Of a stretch of DNA of 64,000 nucleotides, positions 53,094 to 60,430 are shown one piece after another. Position numbers and translations under genes: made by a program. The DNA is from Sedimentibacter sp. MB35-C1. GTDB lineage: Bacteria > Bacillota > Clostridia > Tissierellales > Sedimentibacteraceae. The stretch lies in contig NZ_CP133188.1 in assembly GCF_030913635.1 (NCBI RefSeq), positions 1,488,001 through 1,552,000 of the forward strand, written 5' to 3'. The notes beneath the pieces were generated by a model, which saw only the letters and a list, made by a program, of their open reading frames with translations, ran no database searches and was not told where the DNA came from. Position 1 is the stretch's first letter; each line of letters begins with the position of its first letter.

Positions 53094-53780
53094 ATGAAAG
53101 GAATTCACAGTACACGCAAAATATACTTGGTAAGGCATTGCCGGCCTGTAATAAGCAGCTCTAAGAAGATGTGTATAGGCAAGAAAGATATTGCTCTAAG
53201 TGATGCAGGAAAAGAACATGCAAAGTATATTAAATATTTTTTTGAAGATGCTGACTTTGATGGTATATATACAAGCCCGCTAATAAGGGCAATGGAAACC
53301 GGCAAAATAATCGCCGGAAAAAAGTATGAAATAAAAACCATGGATAACTTTTCTGAAATTGATATGGGAAAATGGGACGGGTTATCCTTTGAAGAGATAA
53401 AAAAGAGATATCCGCTGGAGTATGAAGAACGGGGAAAAAGTTTTGAAACATATAAAGTTGAAGGCGGAGAGAGCATGTCGATGTGCAGAGAAAGGGCAAT
53501 GGCAGGTCTCTATAAAATTTTGAATCAAACCCAGGGAGATATACTTGTTGTTACTCATGCAGGTGTTATAAGAGGAATAATGTCGTACATTTCGCGTATA
53601 AGTATGAACGACATATTCAAATATAAAATTCAATACGGGAGTATAAGCAGCATTAATATTAGAAACGGCTTATTAATTCCGGAAGAAATCGGGCTAAGCA
53701 TACTTGACTCGGAATCAAAAATTCCGGCTTATGTATACGCGTCCAAAGAATATGAAAAAATCCTGATGAGCAGAAACTGA
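53094..53780 (+). CDS. Histidine phosphatase superfamily protein
   Basis: A 228-residue phosphatase with 'IYLVRHCRPV' (RHC in place of the usual RHG, phospho-His), 'YTSPLIRAMETGKII', the acid in 'NFSEIDMGKWDG', and the second His in 'VVTHAGVIRG'. The sequence resembles the cobalamin CobC and sugar-phosphatase branches; the Cys after RH is uncommon. ATG 53094 is supported by a TGGAG site, whereas the frame from 53007 runs through the hairpin. A cofactor or nucleotide phosphate is the likely substrate in this setting. Confidence 0.8.
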   Translation: MKGIHSTRKIYLVRHCRPVISSSKKMCIGKKDIALSDAGKEHAKYIKYFFEDADFDGIYTSPLIRAMETGKIIAGKKYEIKTMDNFSEIDMGKWDGLSFEEIKKRYPLEYEERGKSFETYKVEGGESMSMCRERAMAGLYKILNQTQGDILVVTHAGVIRGIMSYISRISMNDIFKYKIQYGSISSINIRNGLLIPEEIGLSILDSESKIPAYVYASKEYEKILMSRN

Positions 53781-53803
53781 TAAAGCATATAAGAGGATAA
53801 AAC

Positions 53804-54595
53804 ATGTCTTTAAAAATTATTGTATGTGTTAAACAGGTTCCGGATATTGAACATATTAAAAAATTTACCGAGGAACTAATATCAGATAAGACTGATTATA
53901 TTTTAAATAAAACTGATGCTAAGGCATTGGAATTAGCCCTTAAAATAAAAGACGAATATGGTGATGCGCATATCACAGTCATAACAGCCGATTGCTCGAA
54001 TGCAAAGCCAATATTGCTTGAATGTCTGGCACTTGGAGCAGATGATGCTATACATATATGTGATGATAAACTGAATGATTTAGATACTCTTGCCATGTCA
54101 AAAGTTCTTGCATCAGCCATAGATAAAACAGGGAGGTACGACATTGTAATAACAGGGTGTCAAGCGCCGGGAGGAGAAACTGGACATATAGGTCCACAGG
54201 TCGCTGAAAATCTAAATTTACCGCAGATAACCAATGCTGTCGATATAAAGCTCAGCTCTGATATGGAAGAAATTACTGCAGTAAAACCCTGCGAAGATAA
54301 AAATATGATTGTCAAGGTAAAAATACCTTGCATGATTACAGTATCAAGTGATGCAAATAAACCGAGAGATATGACAATTCAGGGAATAATTGAGGCGGAA
54401 AACAAGCATATATCCTTATGGAATTTGGAAGAATCGGGAATAGACGAGGGAAAATCCGGCAGCGGTATGTCAGCTGCAAAGCAGGTTAAAACATTTTTAC
54501 CATTACACAGAAAGAAAGGTATTAAGATAATTACTGAAACAGATATTGAAGCGGCAAAGCTTTTATTTAAGGAAATAAAAAAAATACATATATAA
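53804..54595 (+). CDS. Electron-transfer flavoprotein beta subunit, without a local alpha subunit
   Basis: A 263-residue EtfB/FixA-like protein. It has 'IIVCVKQVPDIEHIKK' at the N-terminus, 'DAKALELALKIKDEYGDAHI', 'LALGADDAIHICDD' and 'GCQAPGGETGHIGPQVAENL'. EtfB normally pairs with EtfA to take electrons from acyl-CoA dehydrogenases. No EtfA is visible within the window, so it must pair with one encoded elsewhere or act differently. It lies in the same operon as two dehydrogenases, which makes an electron-acceptor role likely. Confidence 0.88.
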   Translation: MSLKIIVCVKQVPDIEHIKKFTEELISDKTDYILNKTDAKALELALKIKDEYGDAHITVITADCSNAKPILLECLALGADDAIHICDDKLNDLDTLAMSKVLASAIDKTGRYDIVITGCQAPGGETGHIGPQVAENLNLPQITNAVDIKLSSDMEEITAVKPCEDKNMIVKVKIPCMITVSSDANKPRDMTIQGIIEAENKHISLWNLEESGIDEGKSGSGMSAAKQVKTFLPLHRKKGIKIITETDIEAAKLLFKEIKKIHI

Positions 54596-54613
54596 AAATA
54601 ATAGGAGGAAACC

Positions 54614-55207
54614 GTGAAGTATTGCATATTAATGGGAAGCCCAAGAAAAAACGGAAATACAGCATCACTTTTAAATGTTTTTGTGAATGCGCTTGAGAAA
54701 GCAGGTTCAGATGTATCCTGCATATGGCTTTATGATAAGAATATAAAGCCATGTATCGGCTGCAAGAACTGTCAAAACAATTGGGATGGATTCGGGTGTG
54801 TATTAGAAGATGACATGCAGGACATATTTGACCAGGTTTATGAAAGTGATTTCTTAATTTTGGCTACGCCTATATATTCATGGTACTGCACATCTCCGAT
54901 GAAAGCATCTCTTGACCGGCTGGCATACGGTATGAACAAGTACTATGGCGAAAAAAAAGGGCCTTCATTGTGGAAAGGCAAAAGGTGCGCGATTATAGCT
55001 ACATGCGGATACAGACCGGAAAAAGGAGCAGATGTTTTTGAAGAAGGAATTATACGTTATTGTAAGCACTCATCGTTAATATATTCCGGAATGTTAAGTG
55101 CAAGGGATAAAGGAGATCAGAGCTCGTTTATGAGCAGGCAAACAGCAGAAAAAACTGAAAAATTTGCTGAAAGCCTATTAAATATGCGTCTTGACGCAAA
55201 TAATTAA
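54614..55207 (+). CDS. NADPH-dependent FMN reductase / flavodoxin-fold protein
   Basis: A 197-residue flavodoxin-fold oxidoreductase. The FMN phosphate loop is 'GSPRKNGNTASLL' (about 8-20), followed by 'CIGCKNCQNNWDG', a Cys motif like that of iron-sulphur flavoproteins, and 'LATPIYSWYCTSPMKASLDR'. GTG 54614 follows TAGGAGGA. It probably handles electrons for the dehydrogenase/hydroxylase pathway. Whether the three cysteines bind a cluster cannot be told. Confidence 0.85.
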   Translation: MKYCILMGSPRKNGNTASLLNVFVNALEKAGSDVSCIWLYDKNIKPCIGCKNCQNNWDGFGCVLEDDMQDIFDQVYESDFLILATPIYSWYCTSPMKASLDRLAYGMNKYYGEKKGPSLWKGKRCAIIATCGYRPEKGADVFEEGIIRYCKHSSLIYSGMLSARDKGDQSSFMSRQTAEKTEKFAESLLNMRLDANN

Positions 55208-55219
55208 TCGAGGTCCTAT

Positions 55220-56305
55220 ATGAAAACGAAAATAATAGGAGCGGTAATAGTAGCTGGAGGATTATCCTCAAGAATGAAGGACTTTAAACCGCTGCTTAAA
55301 ATAGATAAGAAAACTATGATTGAAACCACTGCAAGTAATTTTATTAAAGCCGGTGTTGGCAAGATAGTTGTAGTTACCGGTCACAGGTCACAGGACATTG
55401 AGAACCAGCTTGCGGGCTATAATATAAAATGCATAAAAAATGAAAATTACCGGACGACACATATGTTTGATTCGGTTTGTATTGGACTAAAAGAGCTGGG
55501 ACAGGACACAGATATGGTATTTGTGACTCCGTCGGACAGCCCATTTGTTCAGCAATTCACTTTAAAAAAAATGATTGATGAAGTAGATTTAAAAAACATA
55601 AAAGCAGCTCAGCCTTCGTATGAAGGAACGGACGGTCACCCAGTTCTGTTGAGCGCACAGGGAGTGAAGGAAGTTTTAGGCTACAACGGAGTTAACGGCA
55701 TGCAGGGAGCCCTGAATAACATGGCAGAAGGCTTTTTGAATATACCGTTTGTTGATCCGGGAATAACTCTTGATGCAGATACACCTACGGACTATTTTAA
55801 GCTTTTGGAGTTCGGCTCAAACATTCATATTCCGCCTACATTTTTGTGCCTTGAAATGTATGAATATTTCAATGTGCCGCAGGATGTAAGAGAGCACTCT
55901 GTAAGAGTTGCCATGGAAGCGATAAATATTTGCGAAATATTGGACAAGAAAGGAATACGGCTCAATCGCAGACTTGTTGTATCAGCATCACTGCTTCATG
56001 ACATAGCTAAAGGGCATCCTCGTCATTCCAGCTTAGGTGCAAAGTGGCTTTTAGAAATGGGATATGAAGAAATATCAACTATTGTACGCAATCATGCAAA
56101 CCTTGAGTATATTTCAGAAATTCCTACAGAAATGGAAGTAGTATATCTTGCTGATAAAATGGTAAAAGGAACAGAAGTTGTTTCTATTAAAGAAAGGTTT
56201 AAAGAAAAAGAAGAACTTTATAAAAATGATAAAGATATTTTAAAAAATATAGAAAGAAGAGAAGCTTGTGCAATGAAGCTTTTTAATGAAGTATTTAGTG
56301 CGTAA
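55220..56305 (+). CDS. MocA-like nucleotidyltransferase fused to an HD domain
   Basis: A 361-residue fusion. Residues ~1-200 are a MobA/MocA-type NTP-transferase ('AVIVAGGLSSRMKDFKPLL', 'VTPSDSPFV', 'GTDGHPVLLS') of the kind that attaches CMP to molybdopterin for xanthine-dehydrogenase-family enzymes. Residues ~215-361 are an HD phosphohydrolase domain ('HSVRVAMEA', 'SASLLHDIAKGHPRHSSLGA'). Its place at the end of the hydroxylase operon fits cofactor supply to that enzyme. The role of the HD half is unknown; it may hydrolyse a nucleotide by-product. Confidence 0.88.
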   Translation: MKTKIIGAVIVAGGLSSRMKDFKPLLKIDKKTMIETTASNFIKAGVGKIVVVTGHRSQDIENQLAGYNIKCIKNENYRTTHMFDSVCIGLKELGQDTDMVFVTPSDSPFVQQFTLKKMIDEVDLKNIKAAQPSYEGTDGHPVLLSAQGVKEVLGYNGVNGMQGALNNMAEGFLNIPFVDPGITLDADTPTDYFKLLEFGSNIHIPPTFLCLEMYEYFNVPQDVREHSVRVAMEAINICEILDKKGIRLNRRLVVSASLLHDIAKGHPRHSSLGAKWLLEMGYEEISTIVRNHANLEYISEIPTEMEVVYLADKMVKGTEVVSIKERFKEKEELYKNDKDILKNIERREACAMKLFNEVFSA

Positions 56306-56404
56306 CTATATGGCATATTAATATTAGTTGCATATGTGATGTAGATGTAGGACAAGCAAATTTTATATACGATAGCAGACTTGATATAGTCTGCTATTTA
56401 ATTC

Positions 56405-56463
56405 TTGACAATATCGATAATCGATGTTATTCTACAAACATAAAATATCGATTATCGATGTTA
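56405..56463 (+). promoter_or_regulatory. PadR-gene promoter with two operators
   Basis: TTGACA (56405-56410), a 17-bp spacer and TATTCT (56428-56433). ATATCGATAATCGATGTTA (56411-56429) fills the spacer, and a copy differing only at the central base lies at 56445-56463. The ATCGAT-ATCGAT dyads suit a winged-helix dimer, so autoregulation by the PadR protein is likely. Confidence 0.75.
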
Positions 56464-56475
56464 AGAGGTGAGTAG

Positions 56476-56802
56476 ATGGCTCGAGAAAAATATCAAACCT
56501 TAACAGAGCAAATGTTTTATATTCTTATTTGTCTAACACAAGAGAGCTGCGGTGTTGATATTATGAAAAAGGTAAAAGATCTTACAAATGAGAGGGTTAT
56601 CATTGGCCCAGGAACTTTATACAGCTTATTGGACAACTTTGTTAAAGAAAAAATCATTATTGAAACTAAAATAGAAAATCGAAAAAAAAGCTATGTCATA
56701 ACAAATTTAGGTAGAGAAATGATTGAAAAGGAATATATAAGATTGAAAAAATTAGAAAGAGATTATGAAATGCTGGTAAAAGAGGTGAGCAACAATGAAT
56801 GA
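56476..56802 (+). CDS. PadR-family transcriptional regulator
   Basis: A 108-residue PadR repressor: winged helix at about 8-85 ('EQMFYILICLTQESCGVDIM', 'IGPGTLYSLLDNFVKEKI', 'YVITNLGREMI') and a short C-terminal dimerisation helix. It overlaps the DUF2812 gene by 8 bases. PadR-DUF2812 pairs are common in Firmicutes, where the regulator controls the membrane partner. Two strong operator copies stand directly ahead of it. Confidence 0.92.
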   Translation: MAREKYQTLTEQMFYILICLTQESCGVDIMKKVKDLTNERVIIGPGTLYSLLDNFVKEKIIIETKIENRKKSYVITNLGREMIEKEYIRLKKLERDYEMLVKEVSNNE

Positions 56803-58183
56803 CAAAATTAAAAAATTAATGAATTTTAGGTTTGACCGTTATGAAGAGATGGAAATCAAATTAGAGAAACTGGCTGCAAAAGGTATTTTTTTGGAGGAAT
56901 GCGGATCTTTTTTTTGGACATTTAGAAAAGGAACACCGCAAAGATTAAAATATACGGTCACATATTTTCCTGAAGGCTCTGTTTTTAATCCCGGCATAAC
57001 CGATAACCAGCAAACATATTTCGATTATGCAAAGGCTGCCGGTTGGAATTTTGTAACTCAATTTAACCAAATGCAAATATTTTGCAGTGAAAATGATAAT
57101 CCGATACCATTTGAAACAGATGAAAAAGAGAAATTCAAGAATATCAAAAGATGTATGAAAAAGAGTTTTCTTCCATCTATGGTTATTTCAATTTTAGTGT
57201 TTATATTAAATTTGGTTGTACAGTTCAATTCATTTCAACTAAATCCTATTGATTTTTTATCAGACTACACTCGTATCTTTCCTGTTTTTATGTTCTTAGC
57301 AGTTATTATTTATGAAGCATATTCCCTGCTTAATTACCTCATGTGGTGCAAACGCTCGGAGAAGTCTATTGCCAATGGCGGTGGGTGTGACAAAAGAAGA
57401 AACATAGTTCATAGAATCGTCGATGTACTTTTTATGAGTTTTATCTTCGGAAGCTTGGGCTACTTTCTGTTTTACCTTGCTTATGAAACAAGTTTGTTCG
57501 GTCTATTTTTAGCTATTGCACAAATGCCAATTTTGATGATTATATTTTGGTCATCAATTAAATATCTAAAGAAGAAAAAAGCATCTGCTAAGTTAAATAA
57601 AGTAATCTCAATTGTGGTGCTTACAATTGCTAATTTTTCCTATCTTGCGCTTATTATGGTGCTTATTATGAAATTTGGATTTAGTATGGATGATGGCTCG
57701 GCTTATCGAACTGTTGCTTGGTCCATGGGTTCAGCATATAGCCACGAGTACAAGTTATACAGCGACACCATTCCTCTCACCTGTGAGGATTTATACGGCC
57801 CAATTGATTATGACTATTATTCATATAAGGAAGAGATAGATAATACTTTTTTTCTTTCAAAAAGTGCTTATGAGCAAGATTCTCTGCCGGCAAAAGATGC
57901 CCCACCAGAAATAGAATATGAGATTTTAGAGCCTAAGTTTGATTTCGTCTACAAGCTTGCAAAAGAGCACCTGCTTAAAATACCAGAATGGCGAGACAAT
58001 ACAAGCTTTGAGTCCATTGATAACAAAATTTTTGGCACAGTAGAAGCTTACCAATTCTATTATGAGTATACTCCTACAGGTGAGTATATATTGCTTTTTT
58101 TAGATAAAATTATTGTATTGAACATGGAAGAATCGCCAACTCCAGAACAGATTTCAATTATTGTAGAAAAATTAAACTTTTAG
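56795..58183 (+). CDS. DUF2812 membrane protein
   Basis: A 462-residue protein. The N-terminal DUF2812 region ('MNFRFDRYEEMEIKLEKLAA', 'GSFFWTFRKGTPQRLKYTV') is followed by four or five TM segments (about 130-300) and a ~160-residue soluble tail rich in acidic and aromatic residues. The family function is unknown; PadR partners suggest a response to envelope or antibiotic stress. It overlaps padR by 8 bases. The tail is longer than in the usual ~200-400-residue members. Confidence 0.82.
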   Translation: MNDKIKKLMNFRFDRYEEMEIKLEKLAAKGIFLEECGSFFWTFRKGTPQRLKYTVTYFPEGSVFNPGITDNQQTYFDYAKAAGWNFVTQFNQMQIFCSENDNPIPFETDEKEKFKNIKRCMKKSFLPSMVISILVFILNLVVQFNSFQLNPIDFLSDYTRIFPVFMFLAVIIYEAYSLLNYLMWCKRSEKSIANGGGCDKRRNIVHRIVDVLFMSFIFGSLGYFLFYLAYETSLFGLFLAIAQMPILMIIFWSSIKYLKKKKASAKLNKVISIVVLTIANFSYLALIMVLIMKFGFSMDDGSAYRTVAWSMGSAYSHEYKLYSDTIPLTCEDLYGPIDYDYYSYKEEIDNTFFLSKSAYEQDSLPAKDAPPEIEYEILEPKFDFVYKLAKEHLLKIPEWRDNTSFESIDNKIFGTVEAYQFYYEYTPTGEYILLFLDKIIVLNMEESPTPEQISIIVEKLNF

Positions 58184-58280
58184 CTTAACTTAAATAATCC
58201 TTATAGATCAGAAAAAACCCCAGACACTTTAGCCACGGTGTCGTATGGTACAACTCAAAAATCAATAGTTTCTTGCATTG

Positions 58281-58314
58281 AGGCAGACAGTTTTTCGTGA
58301 ACTGTCTGCCTTTT
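58281..58314. terminator. Bidirectional-looking terminator
   Basis: A perfect 11-bp stem GGCAGACAGTT/AACTGTCTGCC (58282-58292 with 58300-58310), loop TTTCGTG, followed by TTTT. It may serve the plus-strand DUF2812 gene and the minus-strand remnants. Confidence 0.7.
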
Positions 58315-58321
58315 GCTGTTC

Positions 58322-58471
58322 TTAGGCTATTTTCAGTTTCTCCGCTAATGCTGAGGTGTCTGTCAAATCCATCAGACCAATCTCACGATATACGATTTTT
58401 ACTTTCTGTGGGATGGTGCGAAAATATCGTTCTTCCTTTTCGGATACAATGATTTTGCTGATGACATGATT
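58322..58471 (-). pseudogene. C-terminal fragment, possibly of a large serine recombinase
   Basis: Forty-nine open codons on the minus strand, without a start, ending in TAA at 58322. 'HVISKIIVSEKEERYFRTIP' and 'QKVKIVYREIGLMD' resemble the tail of Tn4451-type serine recombinases. It overlaps the end of the DUF6809 gene in another frame, consistent with a deletion joining two neighbouring genes of one element. Confidence 0.35.
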
Positions 58472-58638
58472 TCATCAAGCATTTTCTTTTCTTCTTCATT
58501 CAGTCGCTTATCCAACTCCTCGACTAAATTAAAAAGTTTCAGCTGTGCCATCCTGTAATCACTACCTTGCACAATCTTTTTTTCGGCTGGGCGAATGTTT
58601 CCGTGGTACAGTTCACTGAGTATTTTTTCTTTTTGCAT
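58399..58638 (-). CDS. DUF6809-like small protein, 3' end probably rearranged
   Basis: Seventy-nine residues. The first ~55 ('ILSELYHGNIRPAEKKIVQG', 'DKRLNEEEKKMLDEIM') match a family of small helical proteins carried by clostridial mobile elements. The last ~23 residues are basic and unlike the family, and the overlapping recombinase-like frame starts there, so the natural C-terminus seems lost. The ATG at 58638 is placed by GAGGAGGTG; an ATG two codons earlier sits too close to that site. Confidence 0.6.
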   Translation of the reverse strand: MQKEKILSELYHGNIRPAEKKIVQGSDYRMAQLKLFNLVEELDKRLNEEEKKMLDEIMSSAKSLYPKRKNDIFAPSHRK

Positions 58639-58906
58639 TTTCATCACCTCCTCAAGCACAACACAATACCACAAGCTGTTGTCAATAGCTATTCAGCATT
58701 GTTCACAATTTGAGAGTTGAAGCCATCACTTTAATATGGTAAACTTATTTTATATATCTACCGAAGAAAATTTTTGTGAAATGGTAGTGGTCGAAAAAAT
58801 ACCCAGTGGGTAAATTTTATATTTTGCGTATATTACAGTTGCTAATACTGCCTAGTTGCCCACCCATTTGAAAAAGTGAAATGAATTGAGTAAGGAGGAT
58901 TCACTT

Positions 58907-60061
58907 ATGAATAGAAAACTCATCATTACCCCTATCAGTGTCTATGACCCCGTTGCCTCCACTCAGTGGCTTACCGCTTTGGCAAAGGAGGGTTGGTACC
59001 CCCAGTGGATTGGCGATAATCTCTCCTTGCTCCGACGCGGAACCCCAGAAAATAAGCGGTATTTCTTAGTACCCAGAGAAACGCCAAAAGCCGAACCTCC
59101 CACCTTGGAGGGAGGCACTTATTTTGGAAAGATTTCTCACTCCGCCTATATTTATGAGCAAACCCTAGAGAGTGAAACATTTAATTTTAAAGAAGAATGG
59201 GAGCGTTGCCACGTTGAATGGCGCAAATCTGCGAAACGTCGACTCTGTGGGGCCATCTGTACGCCCTTTGCTTTGATTGTACTTGGGTTGGCACTTTCTT
59301 ATCTACTTCCCGCTAGCAAATTTGATGTACAGCCAGACCCACACATGAAATTCCTAGCCCTTTTATTTGTGTTGAGTTCTCCGTTTCTGGTGATGGTTTC
59401 TGTCTTGGGCGCAGTTAGCAATCTCTCTTTTTTGCGAGATTGCAAACAAAAAAACAATCGAAAACTCCAGCATGGTGTGTTGTTAGGCGTTTTGAGCCTA
59501 TTTTACCTATCTGGAATTTGGCATTTTTCCACCTACAAGGACACACCGCTCACAGAGTTTAACAAGCCTTATATCGCTCTTTCTCAAATAGAAACCGTTT
59601 CTGTAGCACCGTGGGAACAGGTCTTTGATGGACACGCTTTCCGTGATGAGGTGGATCGGGTGGAATCTATTCCCTCCATTTTCTGTTGGCAAGGCTATAC
59701 TGTCATTCAAGATGGCTATACCACTGAAGCTACAGGCGATGAGATGGGCTTTTCGCCAAAAGGTGCACCCTATCATTATTCGCCAAACCTAGATATGGCT
59801 TATTTCCATCTCACAGTCCCTGCACTTGCCTCCACAGTGGCAAAGATTCAGCTGGCAGAGTACCGCCTAGTAAATCTCCAATGGGAATATTGGGAGGTGG
59901 ACTATGATGGATTGGATTTTGTCATCGTGGGAGAAGCAGATGACAGTGTCTATCAACTCTTAGCTCTGGGGAAGGGTGGTCGTGTGGCGGTGTTCCGCTA
60001 TGGTGGACTAGAAAATTTGCAAGAGAACATTCCATTGCTTGCTACTATGGTATTGGAATAA
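58907..60061 (+). CDS. DUF2812-like membrane protein, GC-rich
   Basis: A 384-residue protein with a DUF2812-type N-terminus ('STQWLTALAKEGWYPQWIGD', 'LLRRGTPENKRYFLVPRE'), three or so TM segments (about 125-215) and a ~165-residue soluble domain. ATG 58907 follows GTAAGGAGGA. Its base composition is visibly higher in GC than both neighbours, and no PadR gene accompanies it, so it was probably acquired separately from the DUF2812 gene at 56795. Function unknown. Confidence 0.75.
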   Translation: MNRKLIITPISVYDPVASTQWLTALAKEGWYPQWIGDNLSLLRRGTPENKRYFLVPRETPKAEPPTLEGGTYFGKISHSAYIYEQTLESETFNFKEEWERCHVEWRKSAKRRLCGAICTPFALIVLGLALSYLLPASKFDVQPDPHMKFLALLFVLSSPFLVMVSVLGAVSNLSFLRDCKQKNNRKLQHGVLLGVLSLFYLSGIWHFSTYKDTPLTEFNKPYIALSQIETVSVAPWEQVFDGHAFRDEVDRVESIPSIFCWQGYTVIQDGYTTEATGDEMGFSPKGAPYHYSPNLDMAYFHLTVPALASTVAKIQLAEYRLVNLQWEYWEVDYDGLDFVIVGEADDSVYQLLALGKGGRVAVFRYGGLENLQENIPLLATMVLE

Positions 60062-60159
60062 AAGCAAGCAAATATAATAAGATATCACGCAAATGAGCAT
60101 TCGCTTGATATGAGCCTTTTGGCTCTTACTAAAGCTAATCTTGATTACCACGAAAGTAT

Positions 60160-60200
60160 GGGCAAACCTTGCTACTAAGCTTGGTTTGCCCTCTTTCTAT
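60160..60200 (+). terminator. Terminator downstream of the GC-rich DUF2812-like gene
   Basis: GGGCAAACC (60160-60168) pairs with GGTTTGCCC (60183-60191), followed by a T-rich stretch. No gene is visible in the 369 bases between this gene and the reductase. Confidence 0.7.
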
Positions 60201-60285
60201 TTTCACCGTCCTTATGCCAGAGCATTCTTGCATGCTGTCAAATCATAGTAAGAACTGAGCCCAGTATCAATATATAAAAATATTT

Positions 60286-60325
60286 AAATAGCCTGTGGGT
60301 TTTGTACTCCACAGGCTATTTTCTC
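60286..60325. terminator. Bidirectional terminator between convergent genes
   Basis: A perfect 13-bp stem AAATAGCCTGTGG (60286-60298) with 60309-60321, with T-rich or A-rich flanks on both sides. It separates the plus-strand DUF2812-like gene from the minus-strand reductase. Confidence 0.75.
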
Positions 60326-60430
60326 GTATTCAGTTTGCGTTTCTTAGTTTTTCCTTGTGACACAGTGGCTTTCGTGTGGTATATAATTATGTTAAGAAAA
60401 TCCAAAGGTATTACAATTTAGACAATTATG

